Source: Geobacter argillaceus (lineage in GTDB: Bacteria; Desulfobacterota; Desulfuromonadia; Geobacterales; DSM-12255). From it: a stretch of 64,000 nt of DNA. A program made the position numbers and the translations under genes. Shown one piece after another: positions 16,884 through 25,675 of the stretch. Location: positions 248,001-312,000 of the forward strand of contig NZ_VLLN01000001.1 in assembly GCF_007830735.1 (NCBI RefSeq), written 5' to 3'. Position 1 is the stretch's first letter. Every line of letters starts with the position of its first letter. Under the pieces are notes generated by a model. The model searched no databases, was not told the DNA's origin, and saw only the letters and a program-made list of their open reading frames with translations.

Positions 16884-18785
16884 GTGGCACTCATTTCCCT
16901 TCGCGCCATCACCCTCGCCTTTGGTGGGCCACCGCTCTTCGACGGCGTCTCGCTGCAACTGGAACCGGGCGACCGGCTCTGCCTGCTGGGGCGCAACGGC
17001 ACCGGCAAGTCGACCCTGCTGAAGGTCATCAGCGGCGAACTCCCGCCTGAATCGGGCGACATCGACCGGCAACAGGGGCTCAAGGTCGCCCTGGTTTCCC
17101 AGGAAATCCCCCGGGGGCTAGAAGGTACCGTCTTTGATGTGGTGGCCGGCGGCATGGGTGCGGCCACCGATCTCCTGGCCGAGTACCACCAGGTCAGCCA
17201 CCAACTGTCAGCCAAGGCGAGCCCGGAACTCCTCTCCCGCCTGGAGCAGCTGCAGAAGGCCCTGGAAGAGACCGGCGGCTGGCACCTGCACCAGGAGGTG
17301 GAGCGGATTCTCAGTCGCCTCTCCCTCGACCCGGATGCCCTGTTCACCACCCTCTCCGGCGGCACCAAGCGCCGCGCCCTTCTGGCACGGGCGCTGGTGG
17401 GCGCCCCCGACATCCTGCTCCTGGACGAGCCGACCAACCACCTGGACATCGATACCATCGTCTGGCTGGAGGAATTCCTCCTCAAGCAGGTCAAGACGTT
17501 CCTGTTCGTGACCCACGACCGGGCCTTTGCCCGGCGGCTCGCCAACCGGATCGCCGAACTGGACCGGGGCAAGCTCTACGCCTTTTCCTGCGGCTACGAA
17601 GCGTTCGTGGAGCGGCGGGAAGAACTGCTGGCGGCGGAGGTCACCCGCCAGGCCCTGTTCGACAAGAAACTGGCCCAGGAGGAAGTCTGGGTACGGCAGG
17701 GGATCAAGGCCCGCCGGACCCGCAACGAAGGGCGGGTCCGGGCGCTGAAGAAGATGCGGGAGGAACGGCGGCAGCGGCGGGAGAGGACCGGCCAGGTAAA
17801 GCTGCGGGCCCAAGAGGCCGACCGGTCCGGGGCCCTGGTGGTCGAGGCGGAAGGGGCCACCTTTGCCTTTGACGGCCAGCCGGTCATCCGGGATCTGACC
17901 ACCACCATCATGCGGGGCGACCGGGTGGGGATCATCGGCCCGAACGGCTCGGGCAAGACCACCCTGCTTCGGCTGCTGCTGGGGCGGCTGGAGCCCCGGG
18001 AAGGGACGATACAGCTCGGCAGCCGCCGGGAGGTTCTCTACTTCGACCAGTTGCGTGAGCAGCTCGACCTGGACAAGAGCGTCCAGAACAACGTGGGCGA
18101 GGGGAACGACACCCTGATGATCAACGGCAAGCCCCGCCATGTCATCGGCTACCTGCAGGACTTCCTCTTCTCTCCGGACCGGGCGAGGACACCGGTGCGG
18201 ATACTCTCCGGCGGCGAGCGCAACCGCCTCCTCCTGGCCAAGCTCTTCAGCAAGCCGTCCAACCTGCTGGTAATGGACGAGCCGACCAACGACCTGGACG
18301 CCGAGACCCTGGACCTGCTGGAGGAGCTGCTCGCCGAATACTCCGGCACCCTGCTCCTGGTGAGCCACGACCGGGAGTTCCTGGACAATGTGGTGACCAG
18401 CACCCTGGTCCTGGGTGGGGATGGCACGGTGCGGGAATACGTGGGGGGATATGCCGACTGGCTGCGACAGGCGGCAGCCGAGACCCCGGCCCTGCCGGCG
18501 GCGGCAAAGTCGGTGCCGGAAAAACCACGCAAAGCGGCCGACCGCCCCCGCAAACTCACCTTCAAGGAGGAGCGGGAGCTGGAAGCCCTGCCGGAACGGA
18601 TCGCCGGCCTGGAGGAGGAACAGGAAGGACTGCACCGAAACCTTGCCGACCCGGAGTTCTACCGAACCGCAGGGACCGAGGTGGCGACGATCAATGCCCG
18701 GCTGGCAGAGCTGGAAGAGGAACTGGCCGCGGCCTATCAGAGGTGGGAAGAGCTGGAGGGGATCAGGGACCAGTCAGGACAGTGA
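16884..18785 (+). CDS. uup: ABC-F family ATPase (Uup-type), GTG start
   Basis: A 633-residue soluble ABC-F protein; these act on ribosomes rather than as transporters. The GTG start at 16884 follows GGAGC. There are two ATPase domains: Walker A GRNGTGKST with signature LSGGTKRRALLARAL, and GPNGSGKTT with LSGGERNRLLLAKLF, each with DEPTNHLDID or DEPTNDLDAE Walker B motifs. The interdomain linker is very Arg-rich (RRTRNEGRVRALKKMREERRQRR). A C-terminal coiled coil (about 560-630) is the Uup-type ABC_tran_CTD. It ends 4 bp from the convergent MFS gene. Confidence 0.9.
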   Translation: MALISLRAITLAFGGPPLFDGVSLQLEPGDRLCLLGRNGTGKSTLLKVISGELPPESGDIDRQQGLKVALVSQEIPRGLEGTVFDVVAGGMGAATDLLAEYHQVSHQLSAKASPELLSRLEQLQKALEETGGWHLHQEVERILSRLSLDPDALFTTLSGGTKRRALLARALVGAPDILLLDEPTNHLDIDTIVWLEEFLLKQVKTFLFVTHDRAFARRLANRIAELDRGKLYAFSCGYEAFVERREELLAAEVTRQALFDKKLAQEEVWVRQGIKARRTRNEGRVRALKKMREERRQRRERTGQVKLRAQEADRSGALVVEAEGATFAFDGQPVIRDLTTTIMRGDRVGIIGPNGSGKTTLLRLLLGRLEPREGTIQLGSRREVLYFDQLREQLDLDKSVQNNVGEGNDTLMINGKPRHVIGYLQDFLFSPDRARTPVRILSGGERNRLLLAKLFSKPSNLLVMDEPTNDLDAETLDLLEELLAEYSGTLLLVSHDREFLDNVVTSTLVLGGDGTVREYVGGYADWLRQAAAETPALPAAAKSVPEKPRKAADRPRKLTFKEERELEALPERIAGLEEEQEGLHRNLADPEFYRTAGTEVATINARLAELEEELAAAYQRWEELEGIRDQSGQ

Positions 18786-18789
18786 TCCA

Positions 18790-20004
18790 CTATTCCGTTG
18801 CCAGACGCGACAGCCGTACCGTGATGGCCAGTGCCACTGCAAGCAGCACGCCGATGAGACCTGCCACCCCGTGCCACCCCCCATGGACCCAGAAATACCC
18901 CCCAATCGTGCCGGAGACGCTGGAGCCCAGGTAGTAGAAAAAGAAGTAGAGCGACGAGGCCTGGGCCAGGGCGGTCTTCGCCCGCCGCCCCACCCAGCCC
19001 GAGGCAACGGCATGGGCACCGAAGAAGCCGGCGGTAAAGAGCGCCACGCCGGCGATGACCCAAAAGAGTGGCTGTGCCAACGTAAGCAGGGCGCCGGCGA
19101 GCATCACCATGAGAGAGAACCGGATGATTGCGCTGCGGCCGAACCGGTTGACCAGCCGGCCTGCCGTGGTGGCACTCCCCGAACCGATGAAATAGACGAC
19201 AAAGACCAGGCTGACGATTGTCTGACTCAGACTGTAGGGAGGCGCAATCAGCCTGAAGGTCAGGTAGTTGTAGAGGGTAACGAAACATCCCATGGCCACA
19301 AAGGCCAGGCCGAACAGGCTGGCGAGACCAGGTTCCCGCAGATGCTGCACCAGCGAGGTAACCAGGTACCCGGCCTTGAACGGCCGCCGTTTGAGCATGG
19401 TGGGAGGCGGCAGGGTGTAGATGAACACCAGGGTAAGTCCCAGGCAGATGACCCCGATGGTGCCGAGGGCGACGCGCCAGGAAAAGAGATCGGTCAGAAC
19501 GGCCGTGAGGATGCGGCCGGTCACGCCACCGATGGCATTACCGCTGATGTACAACCCCACGGCCGCACCGACCGAGGACTGATCGATCTCCTCGTTCAGA
19601 TAGGCCAGGGCAACCGACGGTAGCCCGCTCAGCACAATCCCCTGAAGCAGTCGCACAACAACCAGGGCAGTGAAGGTCTGGCTGAACGCGGTCAGGATCG
19701 CCAGAAGCGACGTGAGCACCAGTGAGATGGTCATGATCGGCTTGCGGCCCCACGTTTCCGAGACCGTGCCGGCAACCAGCATGCAGATCGCCATGGCACC
19801 GGTGGCGATGGAGAGCGGCAGACTGGCGTGTACCGGCGAAACCCCGAATTCACGGGCGAACACCGGCAGAAGCGGCTGGACCGCGTAGAGGGAAACAAAG
19901 GTGACGAAACCGGAGGCAAAGAGGGCCAGGTTCACATGCCGGAAGCTCTTCGTACCGCTGCGGATCAGTCCGCCCTCAAATGTTGCTGCACAGTCACCTG
20001 TCAT
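18790..20004 (-). CDS. MFS transporter (YnfM-like drug/metabolite exporter family)
   Basis: A 12-helix major facilitator superfamily protein of about 404 residues. The start at 20004 is chosen by homology to the usual N-terminus (hydrophobic core begins at VNLALFASGFVTFV); the ribosome site is weak and longer in-frame starts exist, so the 5' end is uncertain. Motifs include the loop 2-3 sequence VSETWGRKPIM and the loop 8-9 sequence AGRLVNRFGRSAIIR. It is divergent from the LysR regulator at 20216, which probably controls it. Substrate unknown. Confidence 0.8.
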   Translation of the reverse strand: MTGDCAATFEGGLIRSGTKSFRHVNLALFASGFVTFVSLYAVQPLLPVFAREFGVSPVHASLPLSIATGAMAICMLVAGTVSETWGRKPIMTISLVLTSLLAILTAFSQTFTALVVVRLLQGIVLSGLPSVALAYLNEEIDQSSVGAAVGLYISGNAIGGVTGRILTAVLTDLFSWRVALGTIGVICLGLTLVFIYTLPPPTMLKRRPFKAGYLVTSLVQHLREPGLASLFGLAFVAMGCFVTLYNYLTFRLIAPPYSLSQTIVSLVFVVYFIGSGSATTAGRLVNRFGRSAIIRFSLMVMLAGALLTLAQPLFWVIAGVALFTAGFFGAHAVASGWVGRRAKTALAQASSLYFFFYYLGSSVSGTIGGYFWVHGGWHGVAGLIGVLLAVALAITVRLSRLATE

Positions 20005-20215
20005 GGCCAGCCCCGTTCCCTGCCACTGTCGGCCGGATCGCCGATACGTTTGTTTGCACGCCCCACTCCCCGCCTGTCCCCGCTGCTGAACAAGCATTTG
20101 ATGCACGCTTCCGCGAAAGCGCTTCTCATGAATGTAACGTAGCAGTTGCCAATGGATAAGAAAAATATATTATAATTATAGTTACGATAAATAGTATTGA
20201 TCGCCAGGAATGAAC
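20005..20215. promoter_or_regulatory. Divergent control region between MFS and LysR genes
   Basis: A markedly AT-rich segment (20155-20205, with runs such as AAATATATTATAATTATAG) separates the two divergently transcribed genes. This is the usual location of a LysR operator of T-N11-A type, though a single site cannot be chosen with confidence. Confidence 0.4.
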
Positions 20216-21103
20216 ATGGAAATACGGCAGCTCCGCTACTTTCTTGAAATCGCCCGGCTCGGCAGCTTCACCAGGGCGGCGGAGCAGCTCCGCGTCGCCC
20301 AGCCCGCTGTCAGCATGGCGATCCGGAAGCTGGAAGAGACCCTGGAACTGGTCCTGTTCAACCGGCAGGACCGCAAGGTCTCGCTCACGGCCGAGGGTGA
20401 AATTTTCCGGGAACATGCCCGGAGAATTCTGGGCGACCTGGAATCGGCGGAACAGGAGATGGCCGAACTGCGGGGCCTCGGCAGGGGGGAGGTGAGGGTC
20501 GGCATCCCCCCCATGCTGAGTGCCTACTTCTTTCCGGCCATCATCCGCGACTTCACCAGGCGCTATCCCGCCCTGCACCTGTCGGTTCACGGTGAAGGGA
20601 CCTGGCGGCTCCAGAAGATGATCAGCCAGGGAGAACTGGACATGGGGGTCATCGCCGGGCGCTCGGTTCCCGATACCCTTGAATGCCGCCACTTCCTGCA
20701 GGAGGAAGTGGTAATCTGCGTTCCCCCCGGTCATCCGTTCGCACAACACCGCTCAGTGCCCTTCGCGGAGTTCATTGGAGAGCCGCTGGTATTTTTCAAA
20801 GAGGGGTACTACCTGCGGGAACTGTTCTTCGAGGAGTTGCGGGAGAAAGGCGGGACACCCAACATCGTTTTCGAGACGAACCTGTATTCGCTCATCAAGC
20901 CGTTGGTAAGGGACGGACTGGGAATCACCTCCTTCCTCAGGATGGTAGTGGCGAACGACAACGACCTCATTGCGGTCTCCTTCGATCCGCCGCTCCATCT
21001 CGACCTGATGATCGCCTGGAAAAAACATACCTATCTTTCCCGGCCGAACCGGGCCTTCGTCGACTTTCTGCTGGCGCAGACCCAGGGGCATGGAGACACC
21101 TAA
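20216..21103 (+). CDS. LysR-family transcriptional regulator
   Basis: A 295-residue LysR protein with an N-terminal winged helix-turn-helix (MEIRQLRYFLEIARLGSFTR, residues 1-60) and a C-terminal type-2 periplasmic-binding-like effector domain (about 90-290; GEVRVGIPPMLSAYFFPAII). Two ATGs lie 6 bp apart. The second (20216) has AGGA at a workable distance, while the first would sit on top of it. It is divergent from the MFS exporter and most likely regulates it. Effector unknown. Confidence 0.88.
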   Translation: MEIRQLRYFLEIARLGSFTRAAEQLRVAQPAVSMAIRKLEETLELVLFNRQDRKVSLTAEGEIFREHARRILGDLESAEQEMAELRGLGRGEVRVGIPPMLSAYFFPAIIRDFTRRYPALHLSVHGEGTWRLQKMISQGELDMGVIAGRSVPDTLECRHFLQEEVVICVPPGHPFAQHRSVPFAEFIGEPLVFFKEGYYLRELFFEELREKGGTPNIVFETNLYSLIKPLVRDGLGITSFLRMVVANDNDLIAVSFDPPLHLDLMIAWKKHTYLSRPNRAFVDFLLAQTQGHGDT

Positions 21104-21223
21104 CCCGGCATAACCACATGACAATATTCTGCAATTACGACCAGTGTGCCCGGCAGGATGCATTGACTACCGGTTGTTTCGGTCTATCATTTCAGCAGGG
21201 AACCAACCCCAACGAGGTGCGCC

Positions 21224-21898
21224 ATGAAACGGATCATAGCTCTGTTGCCGGCGTTGCTTCTGATGACCGGCATCTGCTTCGGCTTCACCGAAGAGGCCTT
21301 GAAGCTGGTTGACGACACCATCACCTTCGACGAACTGCGGGACAACCCGGCCAGATACGTCGGCAAACAGCTGCTGCTGGGCGGAACCATCGTCCTGGCC
21401 AGGCCCAAAAGCCTGGAGATTGCCCAACTACCGCTGGATGCCAGGCACAAACCGGACGATTCGTTCAGTTCTCCGGGCAGCTTCATCGCCACCAGCAAGG
21501 AGCCGCTCAATATCTCCATCTACCGCGAAGGGAATCTGGTGGCCATTATCGGCACGGTGACCAGCGGGAAGGAGGTAAAACGGGGAGGCGAGGAACAGGT
21601 CCTGCCTGTGCTCGCCATCAAGGAGATCCAGCTCTGGAAGGAATACGGCACCGAGCGGGACTATGATCCGGACTGGATCTATGAAGAGCGCGACTATTAC
21701 TACGAACCCTACTACCGGTACAGCTCCCCCTACTACCCTTACTACTACCCCTATGACACCTGGCCGCCCGGCTATTTCATCTTCCGCTTCGACGGAGGGC
21801 ATGGCAGCTATCCCTACCCTCGTCATTTCCGGGGTGACGGCCGGTTCAGGGGGTTCGACGGCGGCCGCCGGCCAAGTCCGTACCGTTACAGGCGGTAG
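21224..21898 (+). CDS. Slp-family-like envelope protein with Tyr/Pro-rich tail
   Basis: A 224-residue exported protein resembling the Slp outer-membrane lipoprotein family in its central domain (FDELRDNPARYVGKQLLLGG, then SEPLNISIYREGNLVAIIGTV-like strands to about residue 150). The signal peptide is clear, but the cysteine in LLLMTGICFG is not in an ideal lipobox, so lipidation is doubtful. From about residue 155 the sequence becomes Tyr/Pro-rich and then Arg/Gly-rich (SSPYYPYYYPYDTWPPG; ending RRPSPYRYRR), which suggests a disordered or wall-interacting tail. It stands alone between a LysR gene and a convergent Skp-like gene. Confidence 0.7.
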   Translation: MKRIIALLPALLLMTGICFGFTEEALKLVDDTITFDELRDNPARYVGKQLLLGGTIVLARPKSLEIAQLPLDARHKPDDSFSSPGSFIATSKEPLNISIYREGNLVAIIGTVTSGKEVKRGGEEQVLPVLAIKEIQLWKEYGTERDYDPDWIYEERDYYYEPYYRYSSPYYPYYYPYDTWPPGYFIFRFDGGHGSYPYPRHFRGDGRFRGFDGGRRPSPYRYRR

Positions 21899-21945
21899 GA
21901 TACGGCAGAAGCGATCTGCAACGACTTAATTCTTAACTCCCCTGG

Positions 21946-21970
21946 CCCCCCCTCTTAACTTAAGAGGGGG
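21946..21970. terminator. Bidirectional hairpin between convergent genes
   Basis: CCCCCTCTTAA and TTAAGAGGGGG form a near-perfect palindrome with a one-base centre, between the Slp-like and Skp-like genes, which converge here. It is likely a shared terminator although the T-tracts are poor. Confidence 0.55.
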
Positions 21971-22004
21971 AATCAGTTTCCTCCCCTTAAGGTTGCAGGA
22001 GGGG

Positions 22005-22652
22005 TTACTTCTTTTGCCCCTTCTCATTCACCAGCTTGAGGATATCGTCGGTCACGTCCTGCACCGTAACGCTGCCCCCCTGGTAGAGCAGCTCTTTCTT
22101 CGCCACGATGGCGGCAAAACCGTTGGCCTTGGCATAATCGGTGACCACCTTCTCGATCTCGCCGAACAGAGAGCGGGTCAACTCCTCTTCCAGCGGCTTG
22201 AGCTCTTTTTCGGCGTTCTGCACGAACCGGCGGTAGTCATCCACCTTCTTTTCGAACTCCTTGGCCTTGGCAGCCCGCTGCTCAGGCAGAAGCGACGGCA
22301 GTTTCGCCTCGATGGCGGCCTTTTGCTTTTCCAGCTGCTTCTGTTTGGCGGTTATCTGCGTCTGATACTTATCGGCCTTTGCCTTGAAGCGCAGCTGGGC
22401 AGCCTTGCCGGGTGCTGATTCGCTGCCGATCCGGCTGATATCGGCATAGCCGATCCGAACCGTCGGGGCTGCCTGAGCCGGCTCGACCTTTTTCGGTTCC
22501 TGAGCAGGCACAATGGCTGGTGCCGGAACTGGTAGCGCGGAGGGGGCGGGCACTACTGCCGGGAGCGGGTCCGCAGCACGAGCGAACAGCGGCAGGACGA
22601 CAAGCAGGGCAAGAACAAGTACGATCAAGGGGGTTACGCGAATGTTGCGCAT
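22005..22652 (-). CDS. OmpH/Skp-family periplasmic chaperone-like protein
   Basis: A 215-residue Skp-like protein. The start at 22652 is set by GAGGT about 7 nt upstream. A signal peptide (residues about 8-28) is followed by a Pro/Ala/Val-rich linker (about 30-60), a beta segment beginning TVRIGYADISRIGSES, two long coiled-coil helices (about 85-165, FKAKADKYQTQITAKQKQLE) and a closing GFAAIVAKKELLYQGGSVTV strand region. Skp proteins bind unfolded outer-membrane proteins in the periplasm. Here it is not next to bamA or lpxD, and the long Pro/Ala linker is unusual, so its client may differ. Confidence 0.8.
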   Translation of the reverse strand: MRNIRVTPLIVLVLALLVVLPLFARAADPLPAVVPAPSALPVPAPAIVPAQEPKKVEPAQAAPTVRIGYADISRIGSESAPGKAAQLRFKAKADKYQTQITAKQKQLEKQKAAIEAKLPSLLPEQRAAKAKEFEKKVDDYRRFVQNAEKELKPLEEELTRSLFGEIEKVVTDYAKANGFAAIVAKKELLYQGGSVTVQDVTDDILKLVNEKGQKK

Positions 22653-22899
22653 CTGGCACCTCGTGACCCGGGCAGCACCTGCCGGGGGAATATGCAGCCG
22701 GATGAAGATAGCGCGTTTCTGCGCCAACGGCAAACAAAGTTTCCCGCCTGCTGGCACCGATGTGTGCCGCGTGCAGCGCACCGAGACCCGGATCTGCTCT
22801 CGCCCCCCTTTCGCTTCCCGGCGTCCCGATTAATCGGAGAGCTTGCAGCCGGCTACCAAACGTCTATACTGGTGCGCAATAGACCCGTAAGGATACACC

Positions 22900-23871
22900 A
22901 TGAAACGACTGCTCCCCGGCGCCATCCTTTTTGCCGCACTGTGCATCGTGTGCGCCTGCCAGAAGAACGATGCCCCCCGCTCGCAGCACCAGAAGCTGCG
23001 GGTGGTCACCACCCTCTTCCCCCTGTACGATTTCGCCAGGGAGATCGGCGGCGACAAAGTCGACGTCACCCTGCTCCTGCCGCCCGGCGTCGAGCCCCAC
23101 AGCTTTGAACCCCGGCCTGACGACCTGGTGAGGATCAGCAAGGCCGACCTGTTCATCTTTACCAGCGAGCAGATGGAGCCGTGGGCGATGAAGCTCATCA
23201 AGGGGGTGGCTGAGAAATCACTGCTGGTGGTTGATTCCAGCAAGGGGGCCAGGCTCCTTAAGGCTGGCGCCGCCAAAGAGCACAAAGGGGAACAGAGTGC
23301 CGGCATGACCGCCGGTAACGATGGGCACCATCATGGTGAAGGGATGGACCCGCATATCTGGCTCGATTTCAGCAACGCCCGGATCATGGTGGACAACATG
23401 GCAACAGGGATGGCGACCAAGGACCCGGCCAACAGGGAGTACTATACAGCCAGGGCTGCGGCCTACAAGACCGAGCTGCAGAAACTGGACGACGAATTCA
23501 AGGCAGGACTGGCAACCTGCGGCACGCGGGAATTCCTGCACGGCGGCCACTACGCCTTCGGCTATCTGGCCAACCGCTACGGGCTCACCTATCGCTCCGC
23601 CCAGGCGGTGAACCCCGACGCCGAGCCGACTCCGGCCACGATTGCCGGTCTCGTCAAGCTCATGCGGGAGCATCACCTCACCTACGTCTACAGCGAAGAA
23701 CTGCTGTCACCACGCAATGCGGAGATGATCGCCAAGGAATCCGGGGCAAAGATCCTGATGCTCCATGGTGCCCACAACATCAGCAAGGACGAACTGGCCA
23801 GCGGTGCCACCTTCATCGCGCTGATGAAAAAGAATCTCGCAACTCTCCGGACCGGCCTGCAGTGCCGATAA
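22900..23871 (+). CDS. ZnuA-like metal ABC transporter substrate-binding lipoprotein
   Basis: A 323-residue cluster A-I solute-binding protein for zinc or manganese. The N-terminal signal ends in a lipobox-like IVCAC. Metal-ligand regions are visible: PHSFEPRPDD (about 67-76), the His-rich loop GNDGHHHGEGMDPHIWLD (about 144-161) with its His ligand, HGGHYAFGYLA (about 210) and HGAHNISKDEL (near the C-terminus). The His-rich loop favours zinc. No permease or ATPase gene is adjacent, so it must work with a transporter encoded elsewhere. Confidence 0.85.
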   Translation: MKRLLPGAILFAALCIVCACQKNDAPRSQHQKLRVVTTLFPLYDFAREIGGDKVDVTLLLPPGVEPHSFEPRPDDLVRISKADLFIFTSEQMEPWAMKLIKGVAEKSLLVVDSSKGARLLKAGAAKEHKGEQSAGMTAGNDGHHHGEGMDPHIWLDFSNARIMVDNMATGMATKDPANREYYTARAAAYKTELQKLDDEFKAGLATCGTREFLHGGHYAFGYLANRYGLTYRSAQAVNPDAEPTPATIAGLVKLMREHHLTYVYSEELLSPRNAEMIAKESGAKILMLHGAHNISKDELASGATFIALMKKNLATLRTGLQCR

Positions 23872-23954
23872 CACCCCAAAACAGTGGCCAAAGGGTGCCC
23901 GAATTGGTATAGTCGCCCCTGATCGCACACAACTCACCCCTTTCTCCTGAAACC

Positions 23955-25382
23955 ATGAACATACTGCTCCTACGTCCCCATCCCGGCGATGACCGGTTCG
24001 GCCTCGGCCCGTTCTTCCGGGTCGAGCCGCTCGGCCTCGAATACCTCGGCGCCGCCCTCCTGGGGCAAGGCCATACGGTCACCATCGCCGATCTCCGCTT
24101 CCGCCCCGGCCCCGCAACCTGGGTCAGGCGCAGCCGGCCGCGACTGGTGGGCATCTCCTGCCTCCATGCCCTGGAGTACGACCGGATACTGGAAACCGCC
24201 CGGGAGATCCGCCGGGCCTGTCCCGAGGCGTTCATCGTCGTCGGCGGCCATGCGGCCGCAGCCTTTTCCGGGCCGCTGGAGCGGGACGAGATCGATGCCA
24301 TCTGCCTGGACGACGGCGAAGAGGTGATGCCGGCCCTGGCTGAGGCACTCGCCACCGGGAGCGACCTCGAAACGGTGCCGGCCCTCCGGCTGAGGACCCG
24401 TGACGGCTGGCTCTCCACCCCGCCGCTTTTTGAGCGGACCTGCCTCGACCTGGTCCCCCTGCCGGCACGGCACCTGGTCGACCGCCACAGAAGCGGCTAT
24501 CACTGTCTCCTGTTCAAGCCGGTCTGGCTGATCGAAACCGCCCGCGGCTGTCCGCACCGCTGCTCGTTCTGCTCGGTCTGGCAGCTGTACGGCCGTTCCT
24601 GCCGGGAGCGGAGCCTGGACGCCGTAGTGGAGGATTTCGCCACCACCGGCGACTCGATCTTCGTCGCCGACGACCTCTTCTGGTACAACCCGGAACGGAG
24701 CCTGGAACTGGCCGCGGCCCTGAAAAAGCGGGGGATATACAAACGGTGGATTCTCGTCCAGACCCGCACCGACCTCATCTGCCGCAGCAGCGAGATCATG
24801 GCGGCCTGGCGCCCCCTGGCCAGGGATTTCGATATCTTTCTCGGCCTGGAAGCGGCGAGCGACCGCGGCCTGACCGGACTGACCAAGGACAGCGGCGTTG
24901 CCGAGAGCATCGAGGCGGTCCGGGTCGCCCGTTCGCTCAGGTACGGTATCAACGGCAACTTCCTCATCGACCCGGACTGGAGTGAAGACGATTTCCTTGA
25001 GTTGTGGGAATTCGTGGCCCGTTACGGCCTGCAGCGCGCCGGCTTCACCATTCTCACCCCGCTGCCGGGCACCGAATTCTACGAGAGCGTCAAGGGGCGG
25101 ATCGTCAACCAACCCTGGGCCAATTTCGACATGCACCACCTGCTCTGGGAGCCGCGTCTCGGCGCCAGGCGTTTCTTCGAGCTCTACGCCGAGACCTGGC
25201 GGCGCTCCATCCTCAACACCTCGGGCGAGAAGAGCCTCCTGGACTGGGTGCGCCAGGTCCGCCCGACCCAGATCCCGTACATCATCAGGGTACTCTGGCG
25301 CACCCAGCAGATGATGAAACCAGAGGCCTACCTCCGCGAGCACCTGGAAACCGCCGCATCAGCGGCGCAGCCGGGGCGCTGA
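23955..25382 (+). CDS. B12-binding radical SAM protein of unknown substrate
   Basis: A 475-residue class B radical SAM enzyme. An N-terminal cobalamin-binding Rossmann domain (about 1-140; RVEPLGLEYLGAALL and FIVVGGHAA) is followed by the radical SAM core with the CxxxCxxC cluster motif in GCPHRCSFCSVW (about residue 197) and GLEAASDRGLTGL. The C-terminal 80 residues are helical. Enzymes of this layout methylate or rearrange lipids, hopanoids or peptides. A hopanoid methylase (HpnR-like) is one possibility but I could not confirm it, and no hopanoid genes are nearby. It is 83 bp downstream of the ZnuA gene. Confidence 0.75.
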   Translation: MNILLLRPHPGDDRFGLGPFFRVEPLGLEYLGAALLGQGHTVTIADLRFRPGPATWVRRSRPRLVGISCLHALEYDRILETAREIRRACPEAFIVVGGHAAAAFSGPLERDEIDAICLDDGEEVMPALAEALATGSDLETVPALRLRTRDGWLSTPPLFERTCLDLVPLPARHLVDRHRSGYHCLLFKPVWLIETARGCPHRCSFCSVWQLYGRSCRERSLDAVVEDFATTGDSIFVADDLFWYNPERSLELAAALKKRGIYKRWILVQTRTDLICRSSEIMAAWRPLARDFDIFLGLEAASDRGLTGLTKDSGVAESIEAVRVARSLRYGINGNFLIDPDWSEDDFLELWEFVARYGLQRAGFTILTPLPGTEFYESVKGRIVNQPWANFDMHHLLWEPRLGARRFFELYAETWRRSILNTSGEKSLLDWVRQVRPTQIPYIIRVLWRTQQMMKPEAYLREHLETAASAAQPGR

Positions 25383-25402
25383 CCTCGGCACGGAAAAATA
25401 TT

Positions 25403-25431
25403 TTGACATTTGCCAAAGCCAAATGATAAAG
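25403..25431 (+). promoter_or_regulatory. Promoter of the SAM-riboswitch methionine operon
   Basis: TTGACA is followed after 17 bp by ATAAAG (or GATAAA at 16 bp), about 70 bp upstream of the SAM-I aptamer. Confidence 0.5.
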
Positions 25432-25503
25432 AATCATAAAGCTTAAACTTGTTGAGTCTGATAGACTTACAGCATTTAGAACAGACAACCGAATAGCAGC
25501 ATT

Positions 25504-25603
25504 CTTATCCAGAGCGACTGAGGGACAGGCCCTTTGACGTCGCGGCAACCCCCCATGGGAAGGTGCCAATTCCTGCGAAACCATCGGTTTCGGGAGATAA
25601 GGA
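25504..25603 (+). ncRNA. SAM-I (S-box) riboswitch
   Basis: The S-box consensus is clear. CTTATC at the 5' end pairs with GATAAG at the 3' end (P1). The core reads AGAGCGACTGAGGGACAGGC, CCTTTGACGTCGCGGCAACC, AAGGTGCCAATTCCTGC and GGGAGATAAG. It senses S-adenosylmethionine, and high SAM should favour the terminator that follows. The genes downstream are two PLP enzymes of methionine/cysteine metabolism, which fits. Confidence 0.95.
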
Positions 25604-25628
25604 AGCGCGGACCACTCGCATGAGGCGT

Positions 25629-25657
25629 CCCCTTCCGCACCCCGGAAGGGGATTTTT
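25629..25657 (+). terminator. SAM riboswitch terminator
   Basis: CCCCTTCCG/CCGGAAGGGG has a short loop and a T5 tail, 26 bp after the aptamer and 19 bp before the first coding region. Confidence 0.85.
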
Positions 25658-25675
25658 CATTTGAGGAGAACGAAC

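Noticed and set aside
22830-22899. Zur-type operator upstream of the ZnuA gene
   Set aside because: No convincing palindromic Zur-like box could be seen.
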